From NCBI GenBank assembly GCA_037074615.1, contig CM073536.1, positions 3,663,001 to 3,727,000 of the forward strand: a DNA stretch of 64,000 nucleotides. Reading direction: 5' to 3'. Positions 1 through 11,540 of this stretch are shown piece after piece. The stretch is from Leucaena leucocephala (taxonomy: Eukaryota > Streptophyta > Magnoliopsida > Fabales > Fabaceae). Position numbers and translations under genes: made by a program. Below the pieces are notes generated by a model. It saw only the letters and a list, made by a program, of their open reading frames with translations. It did no database searches and was not told the origin of the DNA. Position 1 is the stretch's first letter. Every line of letters begins with the position of its first letter.

Positions 1-2170
1 AACTTTGTTTCCAAATCCTTAAAACAATATCTCTACATTTTACTTGTTCGTACATCTCTCGGCGTTTAATCCAAATCCTTGGATATTGTGCAGCTGTGAG
101 AAAATAATGAGAAAAATAAAAGATTAATGCTAAAGAAGAAATAATTGTCAATTGGTCATGTACAGTTATATTTTTCTGTGTGATTGTTTTTTTTTAAATG
201 TTACAGATTAAAGTTGTAGAGAAATATTTACATTCTGTCCTTTTCATGTAACAATTTAGTGAAAATTCAAAAGCCGTAAAACTTTACCAATTTTTTTTTA
301 TTGCCCAACGAATTTTATCCCCTTATGGTTGGTACGTCGGTATATGAAATGTGTCCAAAAATGGGGGACATCAAAGTAGCATTTAATTTTTAAGTTTTAA
401 CCAACATGTTCAGTATTATCTTTATCTCCTTTGGTTCCATGTTTTTCTCTTTTTCCAAACAATTGATGGGTTAGCTTAATGGAGACATATGCATGGATTT
501 GGGTGCAATGTCGTTGAATGCTAAGTGTTAACATTCTACACTCATCTTTCTTTATATATGTAAAACATAACTAGGTTATGTATCCTGTTCATGTTCACAC
601 GAAATCTAAAAATAAATCACACTTCATATTTTATCAACAATGCAATTTTTTATCAATTCTGTATAACACGTACAAAGAAATCTATAGGATGTGCCAAGTG
701 AGAATAATATATTAAATAATATGGAGTTTTTTGAAAAATGTAGAGAAATATCCAAAAAACACTTATTCAAATTATTAAGTGGGATTTTTTAGTTTACAAT
801 TATTTAAATTTTTTACTGTTGATAAAACATAATAATGCCAAGTGATTATATAGTTGATCCAACTTAATGGGACAAAATTTGTGTTGACCTGTTGTTATTG
901 TTGTTGTATTAATCATTTGCATTCAATTTCACCAATTTCAGAGGATACATAATAGGTATTTATTAAGTTATACTCCACTGATCCTAAATATAAGAGCTAG
1001 TTAGCTTTATTTTTTGTCATAAATATAAGACTTAAATTTATTTTATCTCTAGTATTTATAATTTTTTACTAAACTAATTTATCTAATTTATAAATTGATA
1101 TGTATAATCTAGTGTCATATATAAGTATTGTAAATAAATCATGTCATATTTATTATAATTAAATAATTTATTTAATTTTTTTAATCTATTTAAATTAATT
1201 AATTAAGTAGTTGTTAAAAGGATCTCCCTAGTAGTATTTATCAAAGACCTTTAATATATATTGATGTAATTAGGGGAGGCCCCATATTAATTGATTAATT
1301 TTTAACTGTGCTATATGGTTTTGTAGTGCCTTAAGAATTGAAGTAGGATCTAAAACCTTTGATTAAACCCCTGGTTATGGTCCGAGTGTGCTTGATTGCA
1401 TGAGATCTGAGTTCACATGTTTGTGGTTTAAGAAATTGCATGCCTGCAGCTTTAAGGTAAGAGATGTTATTATCAAGTAAAACTAACGAAGATGACGAAA
1501 CAAAGAGTAAAATATAATTCGTTTCTTAATAGCAACAAAAACACACAAATCTTATGTTAAGATACTAAAACACAAATAAATCCAAAACTTAGTCACAAAA
1601 CTTAGTCACGTTTTAAACTCCACTCTTTTAAGACGTGGCAAGAAATTCAATCTTTCTTTTTCTGTTTTTTTGGTCCAAGATTTTTTTTTCTTTATTGATT
1701 AGATCCTTAAAATTAATATAAATCTGATAGAAAAGTTAGTGATTGTTAGTGGAGTCAGTTTGGTGTTCATAATGAGATATCCTGTTCTTAAAAGTGATGG
1801 CAGTGCGTGTCTACATCACAAGGCAAGCCAACAATAATTGCAGATTACAGTATGATATCATCAAGCACATATCAAGCCCTTTTCAATTGAGTAAATTAAC
1901 AGATAATAATCTTAATCATTAATCAACAGATTCTCCATATATCAGTTGGCTTGGGGTGTATGGAGTATTTTGCAATTCTCTTTTTGTTCTCTAAATTGTA
2001 AGGAAGGAATAAATACTGTAGTTGAGATGACATTTTAGTCTCTAAACCCACAAATAAACTCGTGTTTTGTTGTTTTTTTTGGTAAGACAAGCAACCTTAA
2101 CTCTAACTGTGAAATCTTAATCTTACAAGGTTGTTGATTTGCTAAGTTATAAATTGTTACTAGAAGGAAC
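1..2170. other. AT-rich intergenic DNA
   Basis: No open frame here resembles a protein. The stretch lies downstream of the ABCB pseudogene, whose remnant stop codon marks its right edge. A segment near 971-1060 carries a Stowaway-like end (a TA followed by CTCCACTGATCCTAAATATAAG-type sequence), but I could not find the matching opposite end, so no element is called. Confidence 0.6.
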
Positions 2171-2571
2171 TCAATTGAGTTCCTTTATGGAAGAACTTGT
2201 GTGCAATGCTACTAAGGAAGCATAGGCACCACCTTTGTTGAGCACAGTTTCATGCTTTCCCTTCTCTTCTATGACTCCATTTTAATTACTGCAATCAAAT
2301 CTGCATTCTTAACTGTGGATAACCTATGAGCCACTAATACTGTGGTTCTTTCCACCATAATTTGATCCAATGCATCCTGCACCACTTTCTCCGATTCTGC
2401 ATCTAGGGCAATGGTAGCTTCATCTAGAAGTAATATTTTTGGATTCTTCACTATGGCTCGTGCAATAGCCACCCGCTGCTTCTGTCCCCCGGATACCTGA
2501 GCTCCTCTCTCTCCTACTATCGTGTCATATCCCTTCATGTATCAACATCATCAATATTAATATCAATTAAG

Positions 2572-2834
2572 GTTAAGATGTATTCAGTACCCTAAAATAT
2601 TTTTTCCATGGCACTCAGTATCCCAAACTAATTTATGATTCATCTAGTACTTTAAAGTAATTTTTCAGTAGCTCCCATTATCCTAAAGTATTTTTGGTAT
2701 AATTTTACCCTTAAAATATTTTTCTCAACAACAATGAGCACTCTAAATTTAGGATGCTAAATGTTACTAAAAAAATATTTTAAGATACTGAGTGTTATTG
2801 AAAAAATACTTTAAGGTGTTAGATGTAACTTAAC
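2572..2834. mobile_element. Foldback/MITE-like element in the last ABCB intron
   Basis: The two halves are inverted copies of each other. The left side runs GTTAAG...CAGTACCCTAAAATATTTTTT...CACTCAGTATC, and the reverse complement of the right side runs GTTAAG...CACCTTAAAGTATTTTTT...CACTCAGTATC. The arms are imperfect and over 60 bp long. It contains no protein. Superfamily is unassigned because I see no clear target-site duplication. Confidence 0.5.
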
Positions 2835-3992
2835 TTTATAAACTATAAACTCTATGACAAGTTGTACTATTTACAAGTGATTAATAGCTTGACTAGTTCA
2901 TTAGATTCTGTGCAATGCACGAAGCCCGCCCAGTTGTTTTTCCGAGATCAAATATTTTCATGTATGATGTATAATTAACTAGGATTTAATATCAAAGTGT
3001 TGGAACCTAAATTTACTGTGGTGGTCGTGAAGAAGGAAAATGAGCTGATAGGACATTGTAAGTTACCTGCTGCAAACTAGAAATGAACTTGTGAGCATTT
3101 GTCAGTTCTGCTGCAGCAATAATTTCAGCCTCCGTTGCATCCCTTCCCTTTCCATATGCAATATTGGCTCTGATTGTGTCATTAAATAACAAAGGTTCTT
3201 GACTCACCAAACCCATTTGCTGTCTTAACCATTTTAATTGTAGCCTTTGGATTTCTATTCCATCCAATGTAATGTGACGTGAATCAGGGTCATAAAATCT
3301 CTGCAACAATGAGATCACAGTTGATTTCCCACTTCCACTTTCTCCAACTAGAGCAATTGTCTGTTTTTTCACCAACAGTTTAATCAAAATGTTAGTTTCT
3401 TCCAACTGAAATAACAGTATAACGGCAAATGTTAGTTTGTGTATGTTCAGCAAAATATTTACCTTTCCTGAACGAATGGTCAAGGAAAGATCTCTGAATA
3501 CATTAAAATCAGGTCTGGTTGGATACTTGAAACTGATATGGCGAAACTCAATTTCTCCCATTAAGTATTCCAATGTGATTCCAGAGTCATCACTGGGGAC
3601 CACTTTTGATTTCCCATCAAGAATAGCAAATATAGAACCAACAGAACTCTTTGCTTTACTTGAATCAGGAGCCATGGAGCTAAATTGGGAGATTCCTAAT
3701 GCTGTTGCAATTAGAGCAAAGAAGACCTACAAAACAGGAATCAGACCCATCAGAAAGTGCTAAAATACTGCTATTTTCAACATTTCTCTTACAATATATT
3801 TTTTTATCAAAGTGATTGGTAAGTGAAACTATTTTGTATATAGATTCCCTTTGGAGCTCATAAGAAATCACTTGATTGCTTCTTAAGAAATCACTTTACA
3901 GGTTTCTGTTACTATGTTTGGAGACTTTTTGCAGTATCTATTTTGAGGATATCTTATCCTTCTGTAAGCTGTAAATTTTTCTCTTTGCAGTA

Positions 3993-4175
3993 CTCTCTTT
4001 ATTCTTTAATATAAGAGGTAGTTGAATCCAACCCCGATAAATTTATATTATATACTCCTTAATCTACCTAAATTAGTCGATTAACTCTTATATTAATTAT
4101 AATTAACTTATTTATTTGTCTTCTTTAGTATATCTAAAAAAATTAACTAGCTCATATATTAAAGAACGGAGGTAG
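3993..4175. mobile_element. Stowaway-type MITE in an ABCB intron
   Basis: It is flanked by TA on both sides (3991-3992 and 4176-4177), with matching ends: CTCTCTTTATTCTTTAATAT on the left and the reverse complement CTACCTCCGTTCTTTAATAT on the right. Its 183 bp, TA target and CTCC/CTAC-type termini fit Tc1/mariner-derived Stowaway MITEs. The interior resembles the element at 10801-10997. Confidence 0.65.
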
Positions 4176-7100
4176 TATATTTTTAGCCTCTCTAAAAAGA
4201 ATGATACTTAAATGTCAATAATTAAATTAAAAGCCACAACATGCGTATGCTATGTTAAACAAGTTAGAACAATAGAGAGCCCACGCGAAAAACATCTGAG
4301 AATGATGATTTGCCATCATGTACGAGTCGAGCTCCAGCATAGAAACTGCATGCATAGACAGAAAACAGCAAGAAGAATGATAAACCAAATCCAGTTCCAC
4401 TAATTATCCCTCTCCTTATGCCTGATTTAATTGGCCCTTCACATCTTCTATGGTATAATTCCATCACCTTCTCTTCAGCACAGAAAGAAGCAATTGTTCT
4501 GATACTCCCTAGTGCATCATTTGCCACTTGACTTGCTTCCTCATTTCTGTTATAAGTTTAATGAATATAAGTCCCAGCAATCAAATACACAAGGTTATGA
4601 TAACATCACAAAATCCCGCCAAGTTGAAAATTTAAAGGAACAAACCTTAGCGTCTGTGCTGAATCCTTCTATGAACTACTGTGCGTATCCATTGAGTACT
4701 AAAAAGGGTACCATAACAAGAATTATAAGATCAAGCTGCCAGCATGCCTCCAAAGCAATGGCCAAGCCAATAATTGCAGTAGCAATATTTTGAACCAGCA
4801 AAACAAGCGCATCTCAAACCAAAGCTCGGACAGAAGCTGCATCAGTAGATAGCCTGGCTCCAAGGACTCCACTTGTATGCTCATCTTCATCAAACCAACT
4901 TACTTCCATATGGATTAATTTCTCAAAACACATTAACCGGATCCTTCTTATCAAATTACCACCAGCAACAGCAAAAAAGTAGAACTTTGCTGGAATTACT
5001 AAGAAGGATGCCACACCAAGGGCAACAAATGTCAAAGCCCAAAACTTTGAATCTTTACTGAGTTTATCTGCAGGTTCATAGAAAGTGTTTATCATTTTGG
5101 AGATCAGTAACCCGAAATCTGGGAATATTGCTGCATTTGCCACAGCTACTAGAGTCCCTATAAACAAAACTGGAACCTCAGGTTTGTTTAGATAAGCCAG
5201 GCGGTAAAGTGGCACTTCTGGAGGTGTTGGTGAATCTTTTGAATGAGGAGCTTTAGGTTCTGCACCTTCTGTTTCAAAGTGTTCATTTGTTGGAAACACA
5301 ACATATGGCACTGAGAATGAATTACGACTGCTTCTTCCAAGTCCAGATGACTCTCGACTTACAGATTTTAAGGAAGAAATTCTTTGGCTTGATTGCCTTT
5401 CATAATTCGTTATGCTTTCTGGCTTATCTGTGTCAATTTCATTAATATTCTCTGACTCCTTTGTTTCCTGCAATCTAATGAGTTGGCTATAGGCTCCATC
5501 AGGGTCCTTAGGGAGCTCAGCATGTGAACCTGATCAGTTAAAAGAAACAACATTGCATTTGGCTTTGAGGGACCTTGTAGCAATTCTGATTATGTTGGAA
5601 ATAATTTTGCAACAATGAAAGGAAAATTGGAGAGGAATTTGGAGAAAAATAAATCAGAATCACTTGCATTTCTGTTAAAGTAGAGAAATATGACAGTGGT
5701 TCTGTTTACCTTTGTCCACTATTTTTCCTTGCAGAATAACGGCAATAATATCAGAATTCCTTACAGTACTCAAGCGATGTGCTACGATAACAGTGGTTCT
5801 GTTTATCATTATTCTGCCCAGTGCCTCCTGTACAATTCTCTCAGATTCAGCATCAAGGGCATTTGTAGCTTCATCAAGAAGAAGAATTCTTGGGTCTTTC
5901 ACCAACCATTGTGTCTAACCCCTAAATCCAAAAAGATTTGTAAGCAATATTGTACTTAATCTCAAAACATTAGCAGAAACTAAGTCAAGAAACCAAGAAT
6001 GTCTATTGATCAATGAAAATGCAGTTTCAAAGTATAAATGGAAGTTTCTGATTTCACCTTAGGAAGTTTATCTATGAATTTTGCAGCATAAGCAAGCTCT
6101 GCTGCAGCTCTGATTTCTTCATCTGTTGCACCATCCTTGCCATAGTCAATGTTCTCTTTAATGCTACAAGTAAACAAAACTGGTTACTGGATGACAAGGC
6201 CTATTTTCTGTCTGATCCATTTTAGCTGCAATTCTTTGATATTGATACCATTAATGAGAACTTCACCAACTTTTGGATCATAAAATCTTTCTATCAGAAT
6301 AATAACTGTTGATTTTCCACTCCCACTTTGTCCTACCAAAGCTGTTGTAGTGCCAATTGGTATTGGCAGAGAAAATCCATTGAATATGAGTTCATCTGGT
6401 CTCGCAGGATAACTAAAGCAAACTTCCCTCAGTTCGATATCGCCACGTATATCATGTAGCCGCTTGCCAGTAGTGTCATAAGCATCGATGTCCTACTTCC
6501 TCGTTATCGTTTCAAACATCTTAGAGGCTGCAGCTTGTCCTGCAACAAAAACACTCATGCTTGGAGATGCCTGCCCCAGAGACCTGGCAATATAATCATG
6601 TAAGAACAACAAAATTGTCTACATTTTCTTCTTCATTTGTTTTTAAGAATCATTTTAGCTTTTAAGTGAAGGTTCCTCAATACATTTATTTTAATCTTTA
6701 GGAGAATCACTATGAGGTCCTAAGGAAAGAAGGAATGTAATTAGAAAAAATCTCATAATAAGTGAGTAACATACAATCACAAGTTCTGATATAGAGAATG
6801 ACAACAGGTAAATGGTTGCTCACTTGTGATTCTCCCTTAATCTTTTAACAACTGTGTGTGCGTTTCATCTTGTGAAGCAGCAGACAGAAATTGGAGAAGG
6901 GATTAAAGAGAAATGCAACTTACATGGAGCCTGTCACAACTGAGAAAATTACAGTCATAACCTTCCCTCCTGTATACCCTTTCTCGAGGACCATTTTCCT
7001 ACCATACCAAACTGCTAAACCATAAATGAAGAAAAAGAGAAGAAAAGTTGAACCAAAACCCAAACCAGAAGCCAGTCCCTCTTGCACACTGGTCCTGTAA

Positions 7101-7808
7101 GCTTTAATCAAGAGCTGATCATATTTAGCTATAGCTTGCTTCTCCCCTGTGAATGATGCAACCTGCATTGAAGAAAAGGATATCATTTTTTTTTTATGTT
7201 ATGTAGTTTACATAAACGAGAATCAGAAGAGGTTCTTTCTGCAAATAAGCATACCATTCGGATAGAACCAATAGTCTGGTCTACTATACTTGCAGCGGAA
7301 GAATAAGCTTTTTGTCCACGGGATGTCGCTTTCGCGAGAACAATGCTCATCATAGCATCAGAGAAGACAACAGGAGGAATAGAAGATAGCATGTCAAGAG
7401 TTAGAAGCCATCCCTCGACAAATGCTATGATAAAACCTCCAAAAGAAGTTGCCACACACACTGAACTGTCCTACCTGGGATGAAGAATTTATTTTTAACA
7501 CTGTTTTGTAATGGTTAGAAGAAAAAAGAAGATGATTTGATACTTTTTATGTTAATTCATAAATTAATTACCTTCTTTCCCATGGCATCTTGAATAAGAA
7601 CAGTATCACCTGACATCCTTCCAACAACCTCGCCAGTGTTAGTTTCCTTATCAAAGAAACTGATGTCCTGTCTCAAAATTGTCTTCAGGTATAAACCTCT
7701 TATTCTTGCAGCCTGTCTTTCTCCAGGGACCATCCAGCAAGTCACCTCTGGCATTTAACAAACAAATTGTGTCCATAGGTGTCAAAAAATAAAAGCAGTT
7801 AGGAGTTA

Positions 7809-8054
7809 CTCTCTCCGGCAAGGAAATTAGTTAAATTAGTTATTTGTAACAAATATATGTTGATTTTCCCAAAATATCCCTATTTAATTATGTGTATTAA
7901 AACTATCCCTTCATAAAAACCCCTTTAATATATATAATCAACAAGGATACTTTGAAGAAAAAATTATAAATTTGAGAAACAAAGTGGATTGAGATCTTAT
8001 ATATAAGATCAAAGTGAATCCCTTGTCTAACTCTTATATTTAGGACCAGAGGAG
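7809..8054. mobile_element. Stowaway-type MITE in the ABCB intron after exon 2
   Basis: Flanked by TA at 7807-7808 and 8055-8056. The left end starts CTCTCTCCGGCAAGG; the right end reverse-complements to CTCCTCTGGTCCTAAATATAAG. The size (246 bp) and termini fit Stowaway. The interior is AT-rich and non-coding. Confidence 0.55.
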
Positions 8055-8126
8055 TAATAGTTAATCTGTGAAGCATCACAGAATCTGATAACTTATGAAG
8101 AAATGACACAAGAAAGGAACCAACTG

Positions 8127-8628
8127 CCAAGTCTAGAGCTGGTAAAACGGACTCAACCCGTTTTACTAGGAAACGGGCTGGCAGCCCACCCCCTCCCAGC
8201 CCGCTTTTTTTTAATTTTTAATATTATTATTTATTTTACTCAAATGCTACTTTGAATATTCCTATTATTGAGTACTAGTAAAGATGATTATTTATTTATT
8301 AATATATGTTTACATATTATAATTGATTAATATTATGTTAATGTTTATTTAGATTTATAGTTATAAAATTTAAGATTTTTTTATAAAAAATAGAAATTCT
8401 TAAGAGTATAACATTAGCAATTTTTTTATTATGCTAATATAATATTAAAAAAATTATTAGTATTTTAAAAGTTTAAAAATAATTTTTTAAAAATATTAAA
8501 AAAAAAAAGTGGCTAGCTGGCAGGCCAGCCCGCCACTAAGAGGGGGTGGGCTCGAGTTGGCGTTTTGCCAGTCTGTTTTGGGGCGAGCTAGCCCCGTTTT
8601 AGCGAGCTAACCTATATTCCCAAGTCTA
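8127..8628. mobile_element. hAT/MULE-like MITE inserted in ABCB exon 2, with 9-bp target duplication
   Basis: The direct repeat CCAAGTCTA flanks it (8127-8135 and 8620-8628). The ends are inverted, GC-rich and GGCTGGC/GCCAGCC-laden around an AT-rich core, and both carry an AGCT..G.TAAAACGG motif, typical of plant non-autonomous hAT-like elements whose ends read TAGAGCTG.TAAAACGGG. Joining the flanks restores an ABCB exon frame reading K-F-V-F next to L-A-V-G-S, so the element sits within coding sequence. A 9-bp duplication is more usual for Mutator-like elements and 8 bp for hAT. If TAGAG belongs to the terminus the duplication would be shorter, so the superfamily is open. Confidence 0.7.
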
Positions 8629-9123
8629 AAGAATACGAACTTCAATAACACCTGAGCACAAGAGTCATCATTATGAGATGAAAGTAGTTGAATTTAAAGC
8701 TTCTAAGTCTGCAAGTAACTGTCTCTTTTTGGCTATGTCACAAAGATTAATAATGAATGAAAAGGGTACTTATTTAGGAAGTTTTACCTTGGAAACTTCA
8801 TGAACAACTTGTTTGGTGTCTGCGGATCTTCCAAAAGCATCAATTACATCTCCAAGAAATAGAATCATCAACGGCATAGCCATTCCATTTGCAACAGCAC
8901 CAACTGTCCCCACAAGCATCAACAGATAATCCATAGAATCTGCAAATGAGAAAAGCTTGTAAAAAGGTACAGTGTTGATGGTGGTCTCATCTTTTTCCTT
9001 AATCTTCTTCTTTGAATCCTGATTCTTTTCGGACTCTCCCTGAACTTTTTCAGGATTACTTGCTGAACTTCTTGTCTTGGGTGTAATGATAATATCTCCA
9101 TCTAAACTCGTTTCTCTTGTCAT

Positions 9124-11477
9124 TTTCCCACAGAAAGACTTCAGTTGCTTCAAACGCCTCCAGTAATGCTAATAAACTGAAAGCAGCTGCAGGAAAAGGA
9201 ATCGTTGGTTAAAGTCAGGAACAATGTAGAAAAAACTTGATCGTGGAATTTTCAGTTTATTTTGGGATTCTCATTTGGTTTGTGAAGATGATGAAGGTTT
9301 AAGTTCGGTATTTCTATATAACAGTGTAGAGAAATAATTTGAAAACTTCTCTCACTCTCTCATGCATGATTTGTTTGAAATTCTGAAGAGTGCACAATAA
9401 CTCAAACTTTAGCAAGCAAGAAAACAGATAAGATGGCTATTAGTTGATAGAAATATAGCTATCTTAACCTTTAGAATGAAAGTGACATACTTTCAAATTC
9501 AACTGAATTATCAAAACACATTCAAAACCAAAAGTTGAAATGAACCTTTTGCAAATTTGAGGTAGATGAAGCAATTGGCAGCTCTACGGAGAAATAAAAT
9601 GAAGAACCCACTTTGGTTTTCATGACTTCAAGTGAAGAACATAACAGGATTAGATGCTTATATCATTATTTGGATGCTCAATAAACCGAATTAGTAAACT
9701 CCATTACGTATATGCCCAAACAAAAACTCAATATAAAATTGCTTCTTACTCTGATTGGCTTCTAGGCAACCACTTTTTGGTGGAAACTCTGTTCGTTGAT
9801 TGATGAAACAACTCATAAATTTAATCTTATGTTTTCATACTGTGTCACAAGATATATTATTCTCTTTACATGAAATCCTTTCAGTTAATCTGGGATCTGC
9901 TTAACGTTTTCTGATCGTTATTCTGTAATAGTTTTTTTCAAGTAGAACCAGATAACAAAGAGCAAAAAAGGCTTCCCTATCACTTCCTCATCAGATGTTC
10001 AGATTTTAAAATCCTTCTGATCTTTCTGAACTAATATGATATTTTCTTTGAGCAATTTAATATAGTTTTCAAAGGGTACCGATAGCATCTTCAAAGAGGA
10101 TACACGCTGGAAATTCTCCAAGTGTAAGTACAAGAACCATATGCAACAAGACAAAGAGCATTTCATTATTAGTTAGTTGGTACATGAAGTAGTTATCCGC
10201 AATCAGTGATCAAAGCAAACTTGTGGATATTCTCATATTTAAGCCAACTATTCCTAATAGATACTCTATTTAATTTTGTTTTCTTTATAATACTAGGGGC
10301 ATTGTTGTTCTTGAGCTTTGACGAGTCAAACATAGACAACTATATTATATCCCTCCTTCAACTTTCTTATCAAGCAGAGCCCTCCATATGTAATTAGTTT
10401 CGAGGTCCTTGAACTCAAATACTCATTTCATATCAGTCAATCGCCGGCTAAACGAATCACACTAACTTTCTTCTATCATACAGTTTTACGTTAAAAAATG
10501 TTGGCCGTCATAAAGTGAGGGTTGACCATGTATTGCTTGTGTGGCTAGCCACGTGGCATAAAATGTAAGGTGGTGTCCAGGTGGAAAGCAGCTCTAAAAG
10601 TGTGATTCCATAATATGAGGCAAAACAGGGACCGAATGTTTTATTTCCTGTAGGTTTCTGTACATTTGATTGGAATCTTGACATAACTAAACTCAAAAGT
10701 AATATTCTCTTGTTCCATTGTTTGTATGCTTGCTTGCTCATGGAGGCAAAGATTCCCTTCATAGTTGTGCTGATTTTAGAAATCAAAGACGTAACTATTA
10801 CTCCCTATGATCATAATTATAAAAAAATTAAATTAATTAATTATAATTAAATCTAAATTTTTAGAGTTCATATTATATACTCTTCAATCTATACAAATTA
10901 GTTAATTAACTCTTTATTAGTTATAATCAATTGATTTATTTTACTTCATATATCAATATAAAAAAAGTCAACTAAATCTTATAATTAGAACTAGAGGTAA
11001 TATTTTTTTAGAAAGATGATCCATTATTTTATATAAATGATTCAATATATATTTTAATTTTTAAATTATAAAAAAATTAGTGAAACATATGTAATTTAGA
11101 AACTTTTTTTGTGGGGGGGGGTTTTAAAATTAGTCTCAACATTTTCGTAGATACGTGAAAAAATTGAAAAAAAAATAAATAAACAACCTTGTCAGTAATC
11201 AATAAATATTAAAATAGCATACTCCTTGCTCGGTTTATTTTTATATATATAAATGAAAATTACCAGAGATCAGAAAATTGTTTTTTTTTTTAAAATTATG
11301 TGAGTTCTATACTGATCCCACCAAAGTCAGAGCACGGTCCTAGGAGTCATATATCACTTATAATAGACTTACAAGATCGCTTAATAAATAAGTCCTCATA
11401 ACGGCAGAGAAAATTGAACTTACTTTCTTGTGAGATATAAATTTATTTTTTACCATCTGTATCAACTATTAGCGTCA
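9124..11477. other. Intergenic DNA upstream of the ABCB pseudogene
   Basis: Former 5' region of the ABCB gene followed by AT-rich DNA. No coding sequence is supported; the short frames here have no recognisable features. It contains one Stowaway-type MITE (10801-10997) and ends at the LINE target site. Confidence 0.6.
10801..10997. mobile_element. Stowaway-type MITE
   Basis: TA lies on both sides (10799-10800 and 10998-10999). The left end is CTCCCTATGATCATAATTAT and the right end reverse-complements to CCTCTAGTTCTAATTAT. At 197 bp with an AT-rich interior it shares a block around ATATTATATACTC...AATCTA with the element at 3993-4175, so both likely belong to one family. Confidence 0.6.
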
Positions 11478-11540
11478 TAAACAGGTGTTTTTTTTTTTGG
11501 GTAAAGAGGAGGGCTATAAGCCCAATACAACTAAAATAAA

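Larger units (their letters stand above)
2171..9123 (-). pseudogene. ABCB (P-glycoprotein/MDR) transporter pseudogene, intron-containing
   Basis: Remnant of a full-size ABCB exporter (TMD1-NBD1-linker-TMD2-NBD2), a plasma-membrane ATP-driven pump family that in plants includes auxin and alkaloid transporters. Exons recovered on the minus strand: 9123-8788, 8650-8092 (split by a MITE), 7745-7572, 7474-7255, 7162-6924, 6583-6058, 5920-5710, 5529-4646, 4546-4285, 3726-3463, 3360-3067 and 2532-2171. Recognisable pieces are ERQAARIR and MSGDTVLIQDAMG in TMD1, Walker A GQSGSGKST in NBD1, GESGSGKST and VSGGQKQR in NBD2, and LLLDEAT twice. Lesions: the MITE in exon 2; a 2-nt loss near 7455-7465; stops at 6493-6495, 6184-6186, 4814-4816 and 4676-4678; a deletion near 5900 removing the NBD1 signature motif and shifting the frame; and a 1-nt loss near 2280. 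Intact splice sites show a decayed gene, not a retrocopy. It is closest to the ABCB4/9/11/21 group by eye; the exact orthologue is uncertain. Confidence 0.93.

Noticed and set aside
4733..4746. 14-base match to the miR167 core (AAGCTGCCAGCATG) on the plus strand, within the ABCB pseudogene
   Set aside because: It is the antisense of a conserved ABCB coding stretch (W-Q-L region). Pairing with miR167 fails at position 2 and at 17-19, and no hairpin surrounds it.
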